A stretch of 64,000 bases of DNA from NCBI RefSeq assembly GCF_003590095.1, contig NC_039479.1:806001-870000 (forward strand), read 5' to 3'. Both the position numbers and the translations under genes were made by a program. The notes beneath the pieces were generated by a model. It had not been told where the DNA came from and did no database searches. It saw nothing but the letters and a program-made list of their open reading frames with translations. The stretch comes from Trichoplusia ni. Lineage: Eukaryota > Arthropoda > Insecta > Lepidoptera > Noctuidae. Position 1 is the first letter of the stretch. Each line of letters starts with the position of its first letter. Positions 1 through 12,900 of this stretch are shown here, in pieces.

Positions 1-2
1 GA

Positions 3-767
3 CAAGATGTAACTATACTCCGTGCAGATAAGGGAAACGCTACGGTCGTCATGGATACATCGGACTACAATGCTAAAATAGAAGATCTATTGTCGGACGC
101 AAGCACATATAAACCAGTGAAAACTGATCCTACCAAAAAGGTGTTAACAACTACCACCGCCTTGGTTAAGAAACACTCCGAAGCATTAAGTCTAGATGTT
201 ACCTACTTAATACCTACATGCGCAAAACCACCTAAACTGTATGGGTTGCCAAAGATACACAAACCAAACGCCCCGCTACGTCCTATTGTAAGCCAAATCG
301 ACACACCAACCTACAGATTGGCTCAGCACGTCGCGAAAACACTCTCACCACTCAGAGGCAACACTACAGCGTTTGTGAAGGATTCATACCACTTTGTCAA
401 TGAGATTAAACATCTACATCTTCATGACAATGAAGTAATGGTTAGTTTCGACGTACAGTCCTTGTTTACATGCCTACCAGTTAAGGATTGTATTGAAATT
501 GTTTCCAAGAAGCTAGCAGAGAACAACCTACCTCTAGAATATGCAGAACTTCTCGAGCACTGCCTCACATCTGGCTACCTACTGTGGAACAATAAATTTT
601 ATGTACAAGTAGATGGTGTAGCGATGGGCTCACCTGTATCCCCTGTAGTCGCCGATATATTTATGGAAGACTTCGAGGAGACAGCCTTAAAAACAGCTCC
701 TTTCACTCCCAGGTTTTACAAACGGTACGTAGATGATACTTCACAGTTTTACCATCTAGTCAAGTAA
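3..767 (+). pseudogene. Penelope-like reverse transcriptase, N-terminal part
   Basis: The frame is open from base 3, so the ATG at 51 is internal; upstream codons read ILRADKGNATVVMD, a conserved Penelope RT segment. Counting from that Met, visible motifs are GLPKIHK (65-71) and RPIVS (77-81), motif A SFDVQSLFT (132-140), motif B GVAMGSPVSPVVAD (189-202) and the catalytic YVDD (226-229). The enzyme would copy element RNA at a nicked target. The frame runs off shortly after YVDD into a TAA at 765-767. The family frame resumes one base off from about 740, so a single base has been lost near 740. Confidence 0.88.
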
Positions 768-1669
768 ATGCATTTTTAAAACATCTCAACTCCATTAATA
801 ACAAAATTCAATTCACTATGGAGTTGGAGGATAATAAATCTCTTGCCTTCTTAGACATATTAGTTAAAAGAAATCCTGATCAGACCATAAGTCACACCGT
901 GTATCGAAAGAAGACCCATACAGATAGGTACTTAAACGGTGAATCTCACCACCACCCTAAACAGTTAGCTACCGTGGGAAAATCTTTGTTTCAGAGAGCA
1001 CACGGACTCTGTGATGACAGACACCTTGCCGCTGAGCTTCAACACGTCAAGCAAGTACTGCGAGACAACAAGCTCCAAGTTCCACGGCCCCGTCACAGAA
1101 ACCGAGTGAAGCCAGCCACTGTTGATCGTTTGCCTGCTGTACTACCATACGTCAGAGGAGTCACTGACAAGATTGGTTACATCCTGAAGCGAGCTTCAAT
1201 TAAAACATACTTCAAGCCGCCCAAGAAGATTAGCCAGTCCTTACCATCCGTCAAGTGTCACATACCTCTACAAGATGCAGGAGTATACAAACTAGATTGT
1301 GACTGCGGCCTCTCTTACATCGGTCAAACCAAACGAAGCATAGGGACCCGCGTTAAAGAACACATAGCTGACGTGAAACACCGCCGCTCAACGAAGTCTG
1401 CAGTCGCCGAACATGCTGAAGGTTCCAGCCATTATATTAGATTTGACCAACCACAGATCCTCGCTAAAGAATCCAAATTCCTACCTAGGATGTTTCGCGA
1501 GGCTATTGAGATTAAAAAACACCCTAATTTCAATAGAGAAGATGGCTGGAAGATATCACCTACTTGGGATCCAATAATAAATAAACTCAAGGCCAAACCC
1601 AAGAGCAGCGCTGCAAGATATCAAGACACAGTGAGCTCATACTGCGTAGGTCGGACCACAAATAATTAA
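740..1669 (+). pseudogene. Penelope-like RT C-terminus plus GIY-YIG endonuclease
   Basis: This continues the same protein in the shifted frame; the first ATG is at 818. Counting from that Met, the RT palm end is seen as AFLDILV (10-16). A linker with Cys147, Cys161 and Cys163 precedes the GIY-YIG nuclease: GVY (155-157), YIG (167-169), the probable catalytic Arg178 in TRVKEH, and the REAIEIKKHPNFNRE segment (227-241) with the Glu and Asn typical of the fold. It ends with TAA at 1667-1669. In intact elements this domain nicks the target DNA for priming. The domain itself is intact; only the upstream frameshift separates it from the catalytic RT. Confidence 0.88.
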
Positions 1670-1678
1670 TTAAAATAT

Positions 1679-1824
1679 GAAGGTAGAACGAGCAACATCT
1701 CCTGTCAAGACGAACGCCATCTCAGTCTGCCCGTGACCATGATACCTGCAAAGGTTTCGAAACGTCGGGAACTAAAATCTAAAATTAAACCGCGATAAAA
1801 TCCGTAAAAGTAGTTTCATTTCAA
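1679..1824 (+). repeat. Penelope 3' terminal repeat (pLTR)
   Basis: This non-coding block starts GAAGGTAGAACGAG just after the endonuclease stop and ends GTAGTTTCATTTCAA. It is repeated with few changes at 13268-13414, and its distal half at 37902-38000. Inverted partial copies sit beside both of those relics. The shared ends across three loci define it as the terminal repeat of this family. Confidence 0.8.
1728..1770 (+). ncRNA. Degenerate hammerhead-ribozyme-like motif
   Basis: Seen: a 4-bp hairpin ACCT-GCAA-AGGT, then GAAAC, then GTC directly before GGGA. This matches the order stem II, GAAA core, very short stem III and a GUC cleavage triplet known from Penelope hammerheads. The other core box, normally CUGAUGA, is only CATGATA here. 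The motif is therefore probably inactive or atypical. CCC at 1730-1732 could pair with the GGG after the cleavage triplet as part of stem I. Confidence 0.4.
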
Positions 1825-2636
1825 GGAGTAGTTTAAAGATAAAATTAGTATAAACAATTACCTCGGTGCCTTAAGTCTTGTCAGTTTTTAAGGGTCTTGA
1901 CGATACTGACTTTTGGTACTAAAACGTTGTTAATTACTATGAGCTTCATACATAATCCTAAAGTAGATTGACAAAGAGATTTGGAGGAGGCTATGCTCGG
2001 GGTTCCTACGAGATCGATTAAAGAAACTATAACTACATTGATAAGGCATCAAATAAAACGGTTAAAACAATCCATTGAGGACTTTTTAATCCGCAAGTCT
2101 ATGTATGAATGACCTTATTGTTCAAATTAGTTTATTAAAAAAATAGCTCGCTGTCTCTCACCAACAAAGCAAGTTGTTTCAATTATAATAGGTATTTGAA
2201 ATATAGGTATTGGCTTCGTATTATTGATTATATAAAAAAATAATACCTGCGTAAAGGTTCAAATGAAGCCTTATGATATCAAACTTCAATATCAATTGAA
2301 ATTGATTTCAATTAATTAATTTTTGCTCATAAGCTTAATTAATTTCGTTGTTATATACAATTATAGAAACAAATTAATAATAACTGTTCATATCAATATG
2401 ATCAACGACAAAACACTGGGAAATAATTCCTCTCCTGTTAATTATCTAAATCCGCTTAGTATAACCAGAAATGGTGCATATTAAATTAAATCGCTCTATG
2501 AAGGCCTAGTTGCAATGTACGTGATTTACACTACTATTAATAATATTTGTACCTTGTAAATTCAGTACAAAGTTTGATATGGCATAATACTTATGAACTA
2601 ATAAATAAAGGCGATGGATGTGTGAAAGATGATTTT

Positions 2637-2680
2637 TAACCGACTTCAAAAAAGGAGGAGGTTTTCAATTCGACTGTATT
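2637..2680 (-). repeat. Dispersed repeat end (family B)
   Basis: AACCGACTTCAAAAAAGGAG is the reverse complement of the end seen at about 18760-18790, 25745-25765 and 39285-39308, where the text is of the type AACCTCCTCTTTTTGAAGTCGGTTGAAAA. I know this as a very common lepidopteran repeat end; its class is uncertain. Confidence 0.5.
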
Positions 2681-3649
2681 TTTTTTAAATTATGTCTACT
2701 TTACCTAAATACCTATAAATGTGAAACTATAAAAACAAATGGGACGGTAAGACAAAAACAAACAAACATATTCGACGATCAATAGATTTATTTCCTTAAA
2801 TAACTTCTTACAACATATTATATTTACACAACCGTATCATATCGATAGACTATAAAAAAAACAATATTCATAAAACTTACATTAAACCTAAGTTATACAG
2901 TTACAGTTACGATTATACTAATATACCTTTTAAAAGTATTAAATTTATTATATCCACTCTTCCCATTGAATTTTAACATAATTACACTAGTCTAGTAGTT
3001 TTTAAATGCTTAAAACAACACAACAGAAAACAAAATGGTATTAAACTACATTTAATTACTTAGTTAATTATTTACAAGGTATTATTTTATATCTAGAAAA
3101 CTTGCTGTATTATTTTTTTTGACTGCGAAAAATGATGGACTTACAAACAAAGAAAGGCTTAATACAGAACTAATTACAGGCAATTAGCAGAAACTTTGAA
3201 TGCAGGAAAAAATATTTACAAAACCAAGTAAGTTTAATTGTTTAAAATTAAACTTTAAATCGTTTCAAATAAAGCTCAAAATAATACAACAAGTTTCCAT
3301 TTCAATGACTACATTCATATCGAATTAAATGTCCATTTATAAATGCTGTTATATTCACAATTCAGGTAAATAGTGTCAGTTCTATAAATATCGTGTTTCA
3401 CTAGTGCCCGAGTTTATCTCAGTTCAGTAGGTAATGCTTCTACTGTGATTGTTTTCTATCGATTTTTAGAAAAGATTCAAATAAAATCACAATTTTGAAA
3501 TTAAACTTTATTTGGACGTACTAAGCTTTATTATTGCAAACCAAGATTTTTCTTATACCTATATCATACAGTAAATTAAATAGAATAAAACAATTTCAAT
3601 TTAGTTAATCATGTATCATTTATAAGATCAAGAAGTTTAATTAAATATT

Positions 3650-3690
3650 TTACAAAGGACCTACTAAGGATCCCTGTGGCACTCTTTCAA
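3650..3690 (-). pseudogene. Non-LTR reverse transcriptase scrap (motif B)
   Basis: On the minus strand the sequence reads RVPQGSLVGPL followed by a stop. This is very close to the (V)PQGS(V/L)LGPL motif B of LINE reverse transcriptases. The flanks are AT-rich and show no further RT motif. The run of matching residues is short, so this may be a tiny relic or chance. Confidence 0.4.
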
Positions 3691-6562
3691 GAAAATTACG
3701 AAATTTAGATACAAAATACATATTCAAGGAAGCAAAATAATTGATATTTGTCTTGTGTTATTAATTACGTACGGAACAATCAATTTTATTAGTAAAACAC
3801 ACATGCAACTCAAACTATCTTAGATCTTCGTGTGATACAGAAAGTCAAAGGTCAACTTCAAGTTAATTAACATGGGCTTCTAGCTTCTAGCGTCTATTGA
3901 TATACTTCAAATGTAGTTTAAACTAATAATTAATTGCTAGCTTGTTCTTAGTGATAAACTGATATTGGTTTAAAGTAATTTAACTCTCAGACATGTAATT
4001 TCCTGAAAACAGGCTTCTGAAATGATGTAACAGGCATCTTAGTTTCAAGTCATAACTTACAATTTTGTTAGTGTAAATATAAGTTTTAATTAGTGCTTTG
4101 AGTTTTGAAAGTTAACAACAAACTTGAATTATCAACGTGACAGGTATCAATGACATGGTTTCGGCTGTTCCTTTTTTATTAATAATTAATTACAGTTTTA
4201 AGTTTATATCTAGATTGCAGAGTCAACTTTATATGACAAACATGTTTGTTTCTTCAACCGTAAGAGAAACTTATAAAACTATAACAAAACTTTAAATGAC
4301 CAGTTAAACTAATAAAAAAGAAGTTAGCAAATATCAGAGAAAAGTTTCGGAACATTAAAACGATAAAATTTGATAATCTTTCGTTGGATTAGCGAAGAAA
4401 ATATATGTAGTTTGCCTAATAAATATTGAAAGGGAGTGTAATAGTACAAAGATGACATAGATTTCCATTAAATTCTCTAGTGAAAAAGAAAAAAGACATA
4501 CCAAAGACTTCTTTTACGGTACAACTACTCGTCAAGTCTCAAAAGCTAGTCCAGATGGTCTCAGCTTCTTTCTTGATTTTGATTCAAAATAACTATAAAT
4601 ACCGGTCCCAGAGCGAGTACCAAAAACTATTAAAATTCACGATAATCTAGATCAAAACAATAAAGATAAAATTGGCCAGTTAACGCCGTACCTATCCGTA
4701 ACACTGAAATTTTGTAACAGCTAAGCGTAATCGGTTTTATGGAGTAAATCGATACTTAATAGGTTCGTTGTACGAGGGCCCTATGTTAAATATTGGACGA
4801 GAATGGAGCGTTCATCAAAATGAACAAGTCTTTAATTTTAATGCAAACTTGTTAATTACGATACACTTTATTCTCGCTCACATGTTTTATTTAAAACATT
4901 TACAACAAATGTATGGCTATATTAGCTGTTGGTATTATAATTTATTACCACAAAACACATCCAATTTTCGTTAATTAATACGGAAACTAAACATATTTCC
5001 TCCTTGTTACAACGTCAGGGTTTTAATAGAAATATTATAATGTTCCGTGCTGTTGTAGACTTTTTGGCACGCGATTCCTGTTACATCACAAGTAATTTGC
5101 TTTAATCACGCACTTTTATGATTTTCGAGTTCTTGGTAATATTGACTTTGGTTCATAAACTGCTATGGGATATGTATATGAAGTCTGCTTAAGTGAGTTG
5201 CTGATCATGATTAATTGAGTGGTAAAGGGTTCCAAACTCATTTACAGAAACGACTTCAGGTTCAAAAGTAAGAAATACAACACTAATAAGATTCTTTATA
5301 AATAGTTCTGTTTACATCAGTAACAAAAGAAGCCTCAAACAATACTCATAACAAAACAGCAAAATTTAAAGAGGAAACACGAGCTACGAACCACATTGCA
5401 ATGAATATTTAAACGTAATCGAATACCAAATTTTAAATTTATTCTCCAGTATCACTTTGCATCGAGTACCCAATACGCCATATTATGACACGACTGGATA
5501 TCATTTGAACAAAGATCTACCTACCTATAACCTTTTAAATTCAGAATTCTCCAGATGTGTAAGAGGGATGCCGCTCTAGACCAAATAGTGCATACCGAAT
5601 GTTTGAAAAATTTACTTTTAGGTTACCAATTCACTGAACCGATAGAGCAAATAAATGTTGTCTTGTATAATAGTATTTTTGTTTGACGTTCCTAACGCGG
5701 ACAACAACATCGATAGATTATTTATGAGCCGACTTCGTACATGACAAGAATACAGAGATGATATTAAAAGTATTTGGAAGTCCCTGAAAATATTATGGTA
5801 CTATCGTCGTGAAATCGACTTGTTCAAAATTCGATCATTTGTAAGAATTCTGTTGGTTATTCCGATTAAATTTCTCGGAAGTCTAAGCGATCGCACGATT
5901 GTTTTCTTGAATTGAATTTCAGTGAAAGTTCTTTTTAATGCTAAGTGGTTAGGCATGTAATAATGTATGTTCCAAATGAGTTTTTTTATAAAGCTTTCTA
6001 CGACGCATTTAAAAAAATGACTAAGTATCTTAAACATTAAACTTCCTGCTTTCATTAAAATAATATTTTGATTTCGATTTCGACGTTTCTAAAACGAAAA
6101 AGTATTTTATTGTAATTGAATGGTTTAGTAGGCATTTAGTTGTTGAAGATAATCCTTAGTCGTAAGAAAGATTTAGCCCCACAATAAAGTTGTTGTGTGA
6201 TCTAAAATGCTTTTACGACTCGGAGATTTCGAGGTTTTATCTTTCCATACTGCCGAAGGAATCTTTTAAGCCCCTCTTTGTATACTGGGCTTCCTGTGCA
6301 CAGAAGCTTAACGAATCACTGGGTCCTGTTAGTAATTATTTGAATTTCGTTTTGTTGGTCTCCATTTTAGATAAATGAAAATACATCTATACAGGATAAA
6401 TACATTTTGTTCTCTTTTGTTGTTGAATTGAATGTTGAAAGCCATGTTCCATAGTGTATAGTTTTAGTAATTAAAACTTTCGTTTGTTACATGTTATGAA
6501 TTTAAAAGTGATACAATAGTCAAAACTAACCATAAAGTTTTATGAGTTGCATAATTAAATGG

Positions 6563-6606
6563 TTTATTTCGTTGATATATTCATACTAGCAGCCCATGAC
6601 TTTATT
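6563..6606 (-). terminator. Candidate poly(A) signals of the dpr gene
   Basis: Two AATAAA hexamers on the minus strand (6601-6606 and 6563-6568) are the first after the dpr stop at 6874, giving a 3' UTR of roughly 270-330 bases. No transcript evidence is available here. Confidence 0.35.
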
Positions 6607-6873
6607 GACAATAAAGAAACTACACTAAACCTGTATAGTATCATACAAAACAATAAAGATAAACTTGATTCGAATGATCATCATTCATATGAATATATAA
6701 TACAAAATGTTCAAGTTAAGCTAACAGCTCATAATGAACTAGATGACTACGTTCATGAAAGTCAAGTTTTCACAGAAAAGGATGATGTTATTAAGAGTTA
6801 TCACCTTGTTGCTTCGTTTGGCCTTCGAGTTGAAGGTATATTACAAAACTTTGTGGGTACTGTTGTTGCTGTA

Positions 6874-6974
6874 CTAGCAGCCCATGAAGGTCACGATGAC
6901 GCTGAGGAGGGCAGCTGATAGGGGGTACTGGAGACGGAGCTGGCCACCGTGCTGCATTGCCGCTGGGTGTTCTC
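6874..6974 (-). CDS. dpr: dpr last coding exon: C-terminal tail
   Basis: Joined in phase 1 it reads GEHPAAMQHGGQLRLQ, then YPLSAALLSVIVTFMGC and TAG at 6876-6874. GEHPAAMQ directly after the last Ig strand is typical of Dprs. The hydrophobic stretch runs nearly to the end, as in a GPI-attachment signal; a very short transmembrane anchor is the alternative. Acceptor TTTTCGTCAG. Confidence 0.9.
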
Positions 6975-9900
6975 CTGACGAAAATTGACGAGTTAGGATT
7001 TTTATAACAGAAAATCATTGCATCATGCTATAGATACATTAAATGTTTTCAAATATTGACAATTTGATCCAATCAGTTAGATACCCATATTTTAACCTTA
7101 ATTTTATTTAAACATTTTATGATTAAAACACTTGTAACAAATCAAATCAAAAAGTTCAGAAGGTTGATAAAAAGGAGGTCAAGAGGCTGCAAAAGCAGAA
7201 ACTTGAGAGTTGATCTTAAAAGTTGCAGTTTTTTAATTGCTGTAAAAATTTTATGTCACTGTTATACGAAACCGTTAACGATGATAACGATGGCGATGAC
7301 GGTATAAAACTATAAAGCAACTCACCGCTCAAGACATGGACGAGTACAGATCTCGGGTTGGCGTTCGCCGGCGCGCAGGTGTACCGCCCGGAGTCGGGGG
7401 CCTTAGCACGCTGCACCAGCAGGTGCGACGTGGTCGTCTCTCCCTTCTCCGTGATGACTGACACACCGCCACGAGGGGAGTCGTAGTTGATCTCCTGGTA
7501 TGGAATGGAGAGAGGTTAATGGGAATATTTGTAATGGATTTCTGATATTTTGCGTCATTTGGCCCAATTATGATTGGATAAATTGTATAGACCAAACTTA
7601 AATCTAGAAGATAAAGATAAGAAGTATAAGAATTTCAAACTTTCTGAAATTCTAAGATGAACTGATTTGGTCATAGATGTTCAGTATTTTTATAAGCTTT
7701 GATCTGTTTTTCTTTTATAAGCTTTGAACTTTCACACAATGCCATCTAGTCTCCATCGAAACAAAGCTTGTATAAAGAATATAATTGTTTAAACAAACAT
7801 GTTTAAATATTTCTAAATACATACATACATAGTGTAAATATATTACGCCCAGACACAGAACATAATGATGGTGTTCATTACACAAGTATTTGTTTTGGGT
7901 AGGAATCGAGTATAGCAGTCTGAGCCATTTACTACTACACCAACAAGTCAGTCAAAATTATCAAATTGATTTCACCGAGATAAAAAACTGAAAAAATCTC
8001 ATTTTAAAAGTTCCTCTTTTCTTGAATAACCGGACTATCACTAATAGGATAGAAATTCCATTCATTTTATGAAATTCCATTTTTCACTCACGTTCACTCA
8101 AACAGGAGTAGTTTTAGCTTAATTATAGGAAGAATCTGTGAGATCACTTTAGCTAAGTACTATGCGTTTATAGAACACTAGCTTTTCGCTCCCGGCTTCG
8201 CCCGCGTCGAGGTCGGTTATATTGCGTTTCCAAGGGAACTCTTCAAAAGTCCGGGATGAAAACTATCCCATTTTCTTTCTCAATGTCAACTCTATCTCTG
8301 TACCAACTTCATTAAAATCAGTTCACTGGCTTAGACGTGAAAGCGCAACAGAAAGACAGACAGAGTTACTTTCGCATTTATAATATTAGTAGGGATTGTT
8401 CTCCCAGCACTCTACATTCAAACCTAGCCTACATACTTCTAAAAAGATCTGGACTTTCAGGTGGAATTATAAGGTCCATGTTACTCGAGAATTTTAAAAC
8501 TCCTCGAATCAAGAGTTTTTAAAATGTAAATGTAAAAAAAGCAAAAATGGTTCTAGTGCAAAATGTAGAGCTTGAAATTCCTTTCATTTTACCTTTCCCT
8601 ATGGATTTTTATGTTTGCTTTCTAGTAGTGCCTAAAATTTCCTAAAAAGCATTTGAAGTTGTAAAAATTTGTTTTATAGGTAGGTAGGTTTGATGTATCA
8701 ATCTTATAATTTATTAAATTAACAAACTGGAACAAGTAAGTATTCTGAAATTTTACAAAATTTCATGATATTGTAATCATGAGATCTATAAGAGGGTAAT
8801 TTAATTGTATTTAGGCTCGTAGATTTAAGAAGGTATGTGTTTGTATTACAAAGGCACATAATACACTCGGTATTCAATAAATTTTCCATCTATTTACTTA
8901 AAACTCTGACTGATACACCAAGAAATCACCAAAGAAGTGATATTTGGATATAAAATTTGTGACGTGCGACCATAAAAGCACTTTTAGCAAACCATAGCAG
9001 AAAACGGGCTTTATCAAAATTGATACTAAGTATAGCTATAGCTATAATAACGTTTGACGTGTCAAACTAAACATTTAAATACTCTATCTTTATCATCCTA
9101 TAAATATTGATTTTATCATCCAAGGCAATCCAACCGAATGCTATCACTGTCTGTAAAGTTCTTTCTATTAATATTTCCACTAACTTATTCATTTGGCAAC
9201 ACTCCAGAAATTAAAGAGGCGTGAACGAACGGCGATTGCGACTTGGAGATTAATTTGATTAATTAAGAAATGATTTGTTGAAGAAATAGAAGTCATAACT
9301 TAAAGATTATCACTGAATTTTGAATATTATAATTTTATCTACTTTATTCATCTATTTTAGTGTGATTTAATTTTGATGACTTTGATTTTAGTCTTGACAA
9401 ATCGAAGGTCAAAAACAATTATTTTAAAGAGAGAGTCAAAGAAATATATTAAGTGGAAAAAACCTAAATTTTCTTTAAACTCGGTATATAAATCAAAATT
9501 CTTTACAAGTTTCGCTACTTAAAACACCGTTTAACATCTAGGTTATTTAACTTTTTCACCCGCCTGCGCCACATAACTTCTGTAGCTATCCGACGGTCAA
9601 ATTCAATTAAAATTCCCCATGTATAAATAAACTCTTGAATAATTAACCAATCAAGATTATTATTGAAATTAATCCGATCCACGAAAAACCCTTTATAATT
9701 TTAACAGCAATAAACCTTCCGTTTTAATTATTGGAAACGATTATTCTACATGAATGAAATAATCATAATTTGTTTCATGTTGGACCTATCGGCATACTTT
9801 GGTTCCATATAACAGGTTTATTACTTTTGCCAGGACCAGATTTATTATACTTGTATCTGATAATTCACGAGGTTATAACTACTTTACCGAATAATTTTGT

Positions 9901-12900
9901 AAGTATCTATACATATAATAAAATTGTAGAAAAGTGAAAACTGTATATTGAATATTTTAAAAAAAGAATGATTGCAGGGTGGTCTACGAACGATTCCGAT
10001 GCCGAAAATATGATTTTTAGAATTTTTGTCTGTTTGTCTGTTTGTCTGTTTGTCTGTTTGTCTGTATGTATGTCCGGAAAGATCTCGGAAAGTACTGGAT
10101 AGATTTGATTCAAATTTTCAGAGAATATCAACAAGAGGTCCGGTCAACATACTTTTTACTTATTATCTCGCATTTCGTTACAGGGGGTGAGCAGGAGCCT
10201 TTTATATCTGTACACAAATATCAAATTATCTCATAAACTACTGAATATATTTCGTTCAAATTTTGCATGAACCTTATCGTACACATGATACAACAAATAT
10301 ACAAAAACCATAACGCTACTATGTAGGGGGCATGAGCAGTAAAGTTTTAAATTTTTGGACTCACCCGTAACATCGTGTAATACAATTATGAAGTGTATTT
10401 TCACCCCATTGAGTAGTAGGCAGCACGGTCATCAATTTACTCAAAAAACATCACGCTATTTATCTTAAGACTTTTGGCAAAGCAATAATATATTTTTTCG
10501 AAAGTAAATCAATTTCACAAAATCAGTCATTTTATTCTGTTTCAAGTCTAATGTAGACCTAGCGCGACAATGATTAAAATAAGAGAAACAAACTATTAAT
10601 ACTTTTATTATTATTCTTTTGATGCAAATGTTACTTCGTAATCGGTACATTCTTGAAACAAAGGAACTTAAATTATTTTAATTTTTATTGGAGTACTAAA
10701 ATTACTCAAGTTCAAATGTGGAATGCCGTAATATGATTTTGTGTTTATTGACGATAGGTGTATATACCTATGTTTTTAGCTCGGTAATGTTGGCGATGCT
10801 ACTTCAAGATAAAGTAGTAGTGCGTGTAGTTCACATTGATCTCATCTATAATTATGCATAACAATAAATTACTGAACGACACAGTTAATTATTACCTTGG
10901 TTCATCTGTAACAACTAGCAACAAAAATATTAACTTTCAAACAAAAAAAAGCCTTTCAAACAATGAAATAATGTTTTCTTAAATTTGCAACATTACATAG
11001 GCCAAAAGTATTTCAGATAGAAAAGCCCAGAAAACTTGCATAAAAACTTCATAATAGGTATGCAATGTGAAAGATCTATGAGACCAAAGCTATCAATGAA
11101 TAAGAGCGTACGCTAGAAGGTTTTTGACATTACGTATCTATTTATAGAACAATGTCTACTGATACCTGGGATTTTTCAATATTTTAACGATTTGATTGGT
11201 CTACATCCGCCATTACAGAGACCGCACACGTGGCCCTTCCAAAGATTCCTTTAACAATTTATTGTAATCTCTACTTATTTAAAATTTTCTTCTTTCGTAG
11301 CCTGGTAAAAACAGGGAAGGAACGAGACTGAATGAGTTTCTGAAATCCCAAAGCTAAGCCGACGAGGATTAGAAACATATTTTTGGAAATTTCTCCAATA
11401 AGGCTGATAATAGCGTGTAGCTATCAGCACTTACATCCGTCATACAATGTCTGGAAGATTCATTTTGGCTGTCGGTATCGACAGCATAACCTCATAACCA
11501 ACCTCATGTAGTCTTTATTTAAGTTCCATTTATGCAGTAGGGATGACGGTATTTTACTTCAATGATCGTCAGGTACGTTAACGAATAAAATACGTATTTT
11601 TTCTTTGTAAATTGGTACAGTAAATAGAACTCATGCGCATGAAGTCACTTTTATGTTCATATTTTGCTTTGTCGTAACATCACAAATTAGACATATCCTA
11701 TACTTTAGATTTTTGTCATTGTCAATTTGAAAAAAGGGGTGTCTGATATTTTTTTTTCACGCTATTTATTTATCAGCAATTTAAAGGCAAATCATGATCA
11801 AAACACCAGGGGGCCAAGATAACACGTTTACCAACTTTTTTATTTTGGAAATGTTCCAAATGTTTGTGAGGAAGATCAGTTTTAATATTAAAAGGACAAT
11901 CAAACATAACGTGTTTCAGGAAACTGTTTATCTGGGCGCAATTTTGCAAAATCTTATATCTTATGACACTATGTAACATCCACAGTTACCGAGCCCGACT
12001 CTCACTTCACCAGCTCCGTCCACAAAAATAATTTGACATCTTATTTATATCGTCAGAAAACATCGTGTGTGAAAATAACAACTGTCTGGCTATCACTGTT
12101 CCTGAGAAACAGCCAGGTGACAGACAGACGAACGGACACCGGGGCCTCAGTAATATGGTTCTGGTTTACCTCTTTGGTTACAGTACAATAATAATTTTAT
12201 GATACCTCATAATCACTATCATAATCCGTCTAACAATTTCAGGTGTAGGCTGGCCAAAGAACAGACGTGCTCGAAAATCATAACCCACCCAATTAGAAAA
12301 TGGAAACCCTCGAAAGTAAAACATTTTTAGCAGAAGTGCTAAGACTGAGTTATACCTTCTGTTATTTTTTATACTTGCATCCCCCCCCCCATTTTTAAAC
12401 GGCTCGATTTGTCAAACATGTCTTAACGAACACTCGCACATAATTCACGTTTAAATTAAAAAATTGTACAATTCGTTCGGAAGCTATGATGTCACAGACA
12501 GACGGGCAGGCAGGCAGATATGTCAAAGTTATAAGCCCCTCTTTTTGGGATTAAATAAGAAAAAGTCATTAAAACAGCTGTGAAATATTTGACACCAGGA
12601 TAGTATCGTAAACGATGAAATGTGTTTGATTCAAACATTTGATAGTCTTTAGGCCGCTCAAGATTCATTATAATTTAGAAAAAAAAGCAAGCTTAAAATG
12701 TAAAAAAGAGTGTTTCATTTTCAATATTGTATTACATTTTTGCGATGATAGTTATAATTAAACTTCATAGTTTTTCACATCTTGAAAATCACGCAGACGA
12801 AGTCGCGGGCAACAGCTAGTCGTTGAATAAGATATTATTAACTACATCATAAATGATTTTCGGTATTTCAATATTTCGTATGTTGGTTTTAGATGGTTTA

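Larger units (their letters stand above)
1..1824 (+). mobile_element. Penelope-like retroelement, 3' part, frameshifted
   Basis: The element enters from the left edge of the window, so its 5' end is missing. It contains a reverse transcriptase, a GIY-YIG endonuclease and, after the stop codon, a non-coding 3' terminal region of about 150 bases. That region recurs at 13.2 and 37.9 kb and always ends in the same TTTCATTTCAA, which fixes the right end near 1824. RT plus C-terminal GIY-YIG is the hallmark of Penelope-like elements. One frameshift makes the copy inactive as an autonomous element. Confidence 0.9.
1825..6562. other. Intergenic DNA between Penelope copy and dpr 3' end
   Basis: AT-rich sequence with no coding region I can support. 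It contains a fragment of a dispersed repeat at 2637-2680 and a short non-LTR reverse-transcriptase scrap at 3650-3690. Open frames at 4768-4974, 5801-6055 and 6190-6378 are short and lack recognisable domains. I see no tRNA or other RNA gene. Confidence 0.6.

Noticed and set aside
6791..7018. 75-codon minus-strand frame over the last dpr exon
   Set aside because: Out of phase with the upstream exon; the phase-1 frame gives the family tail GEHPAAMQ.
10027..10066. CRISPR-like or regulatory array
   Set aside because: Simple 8-bp tandem without spacers, in a eukaryotic intron.
11773..11979. Overlapping open frames on both strands
   Set aside because: Short, opposite-strand shadows of each other without domain features.
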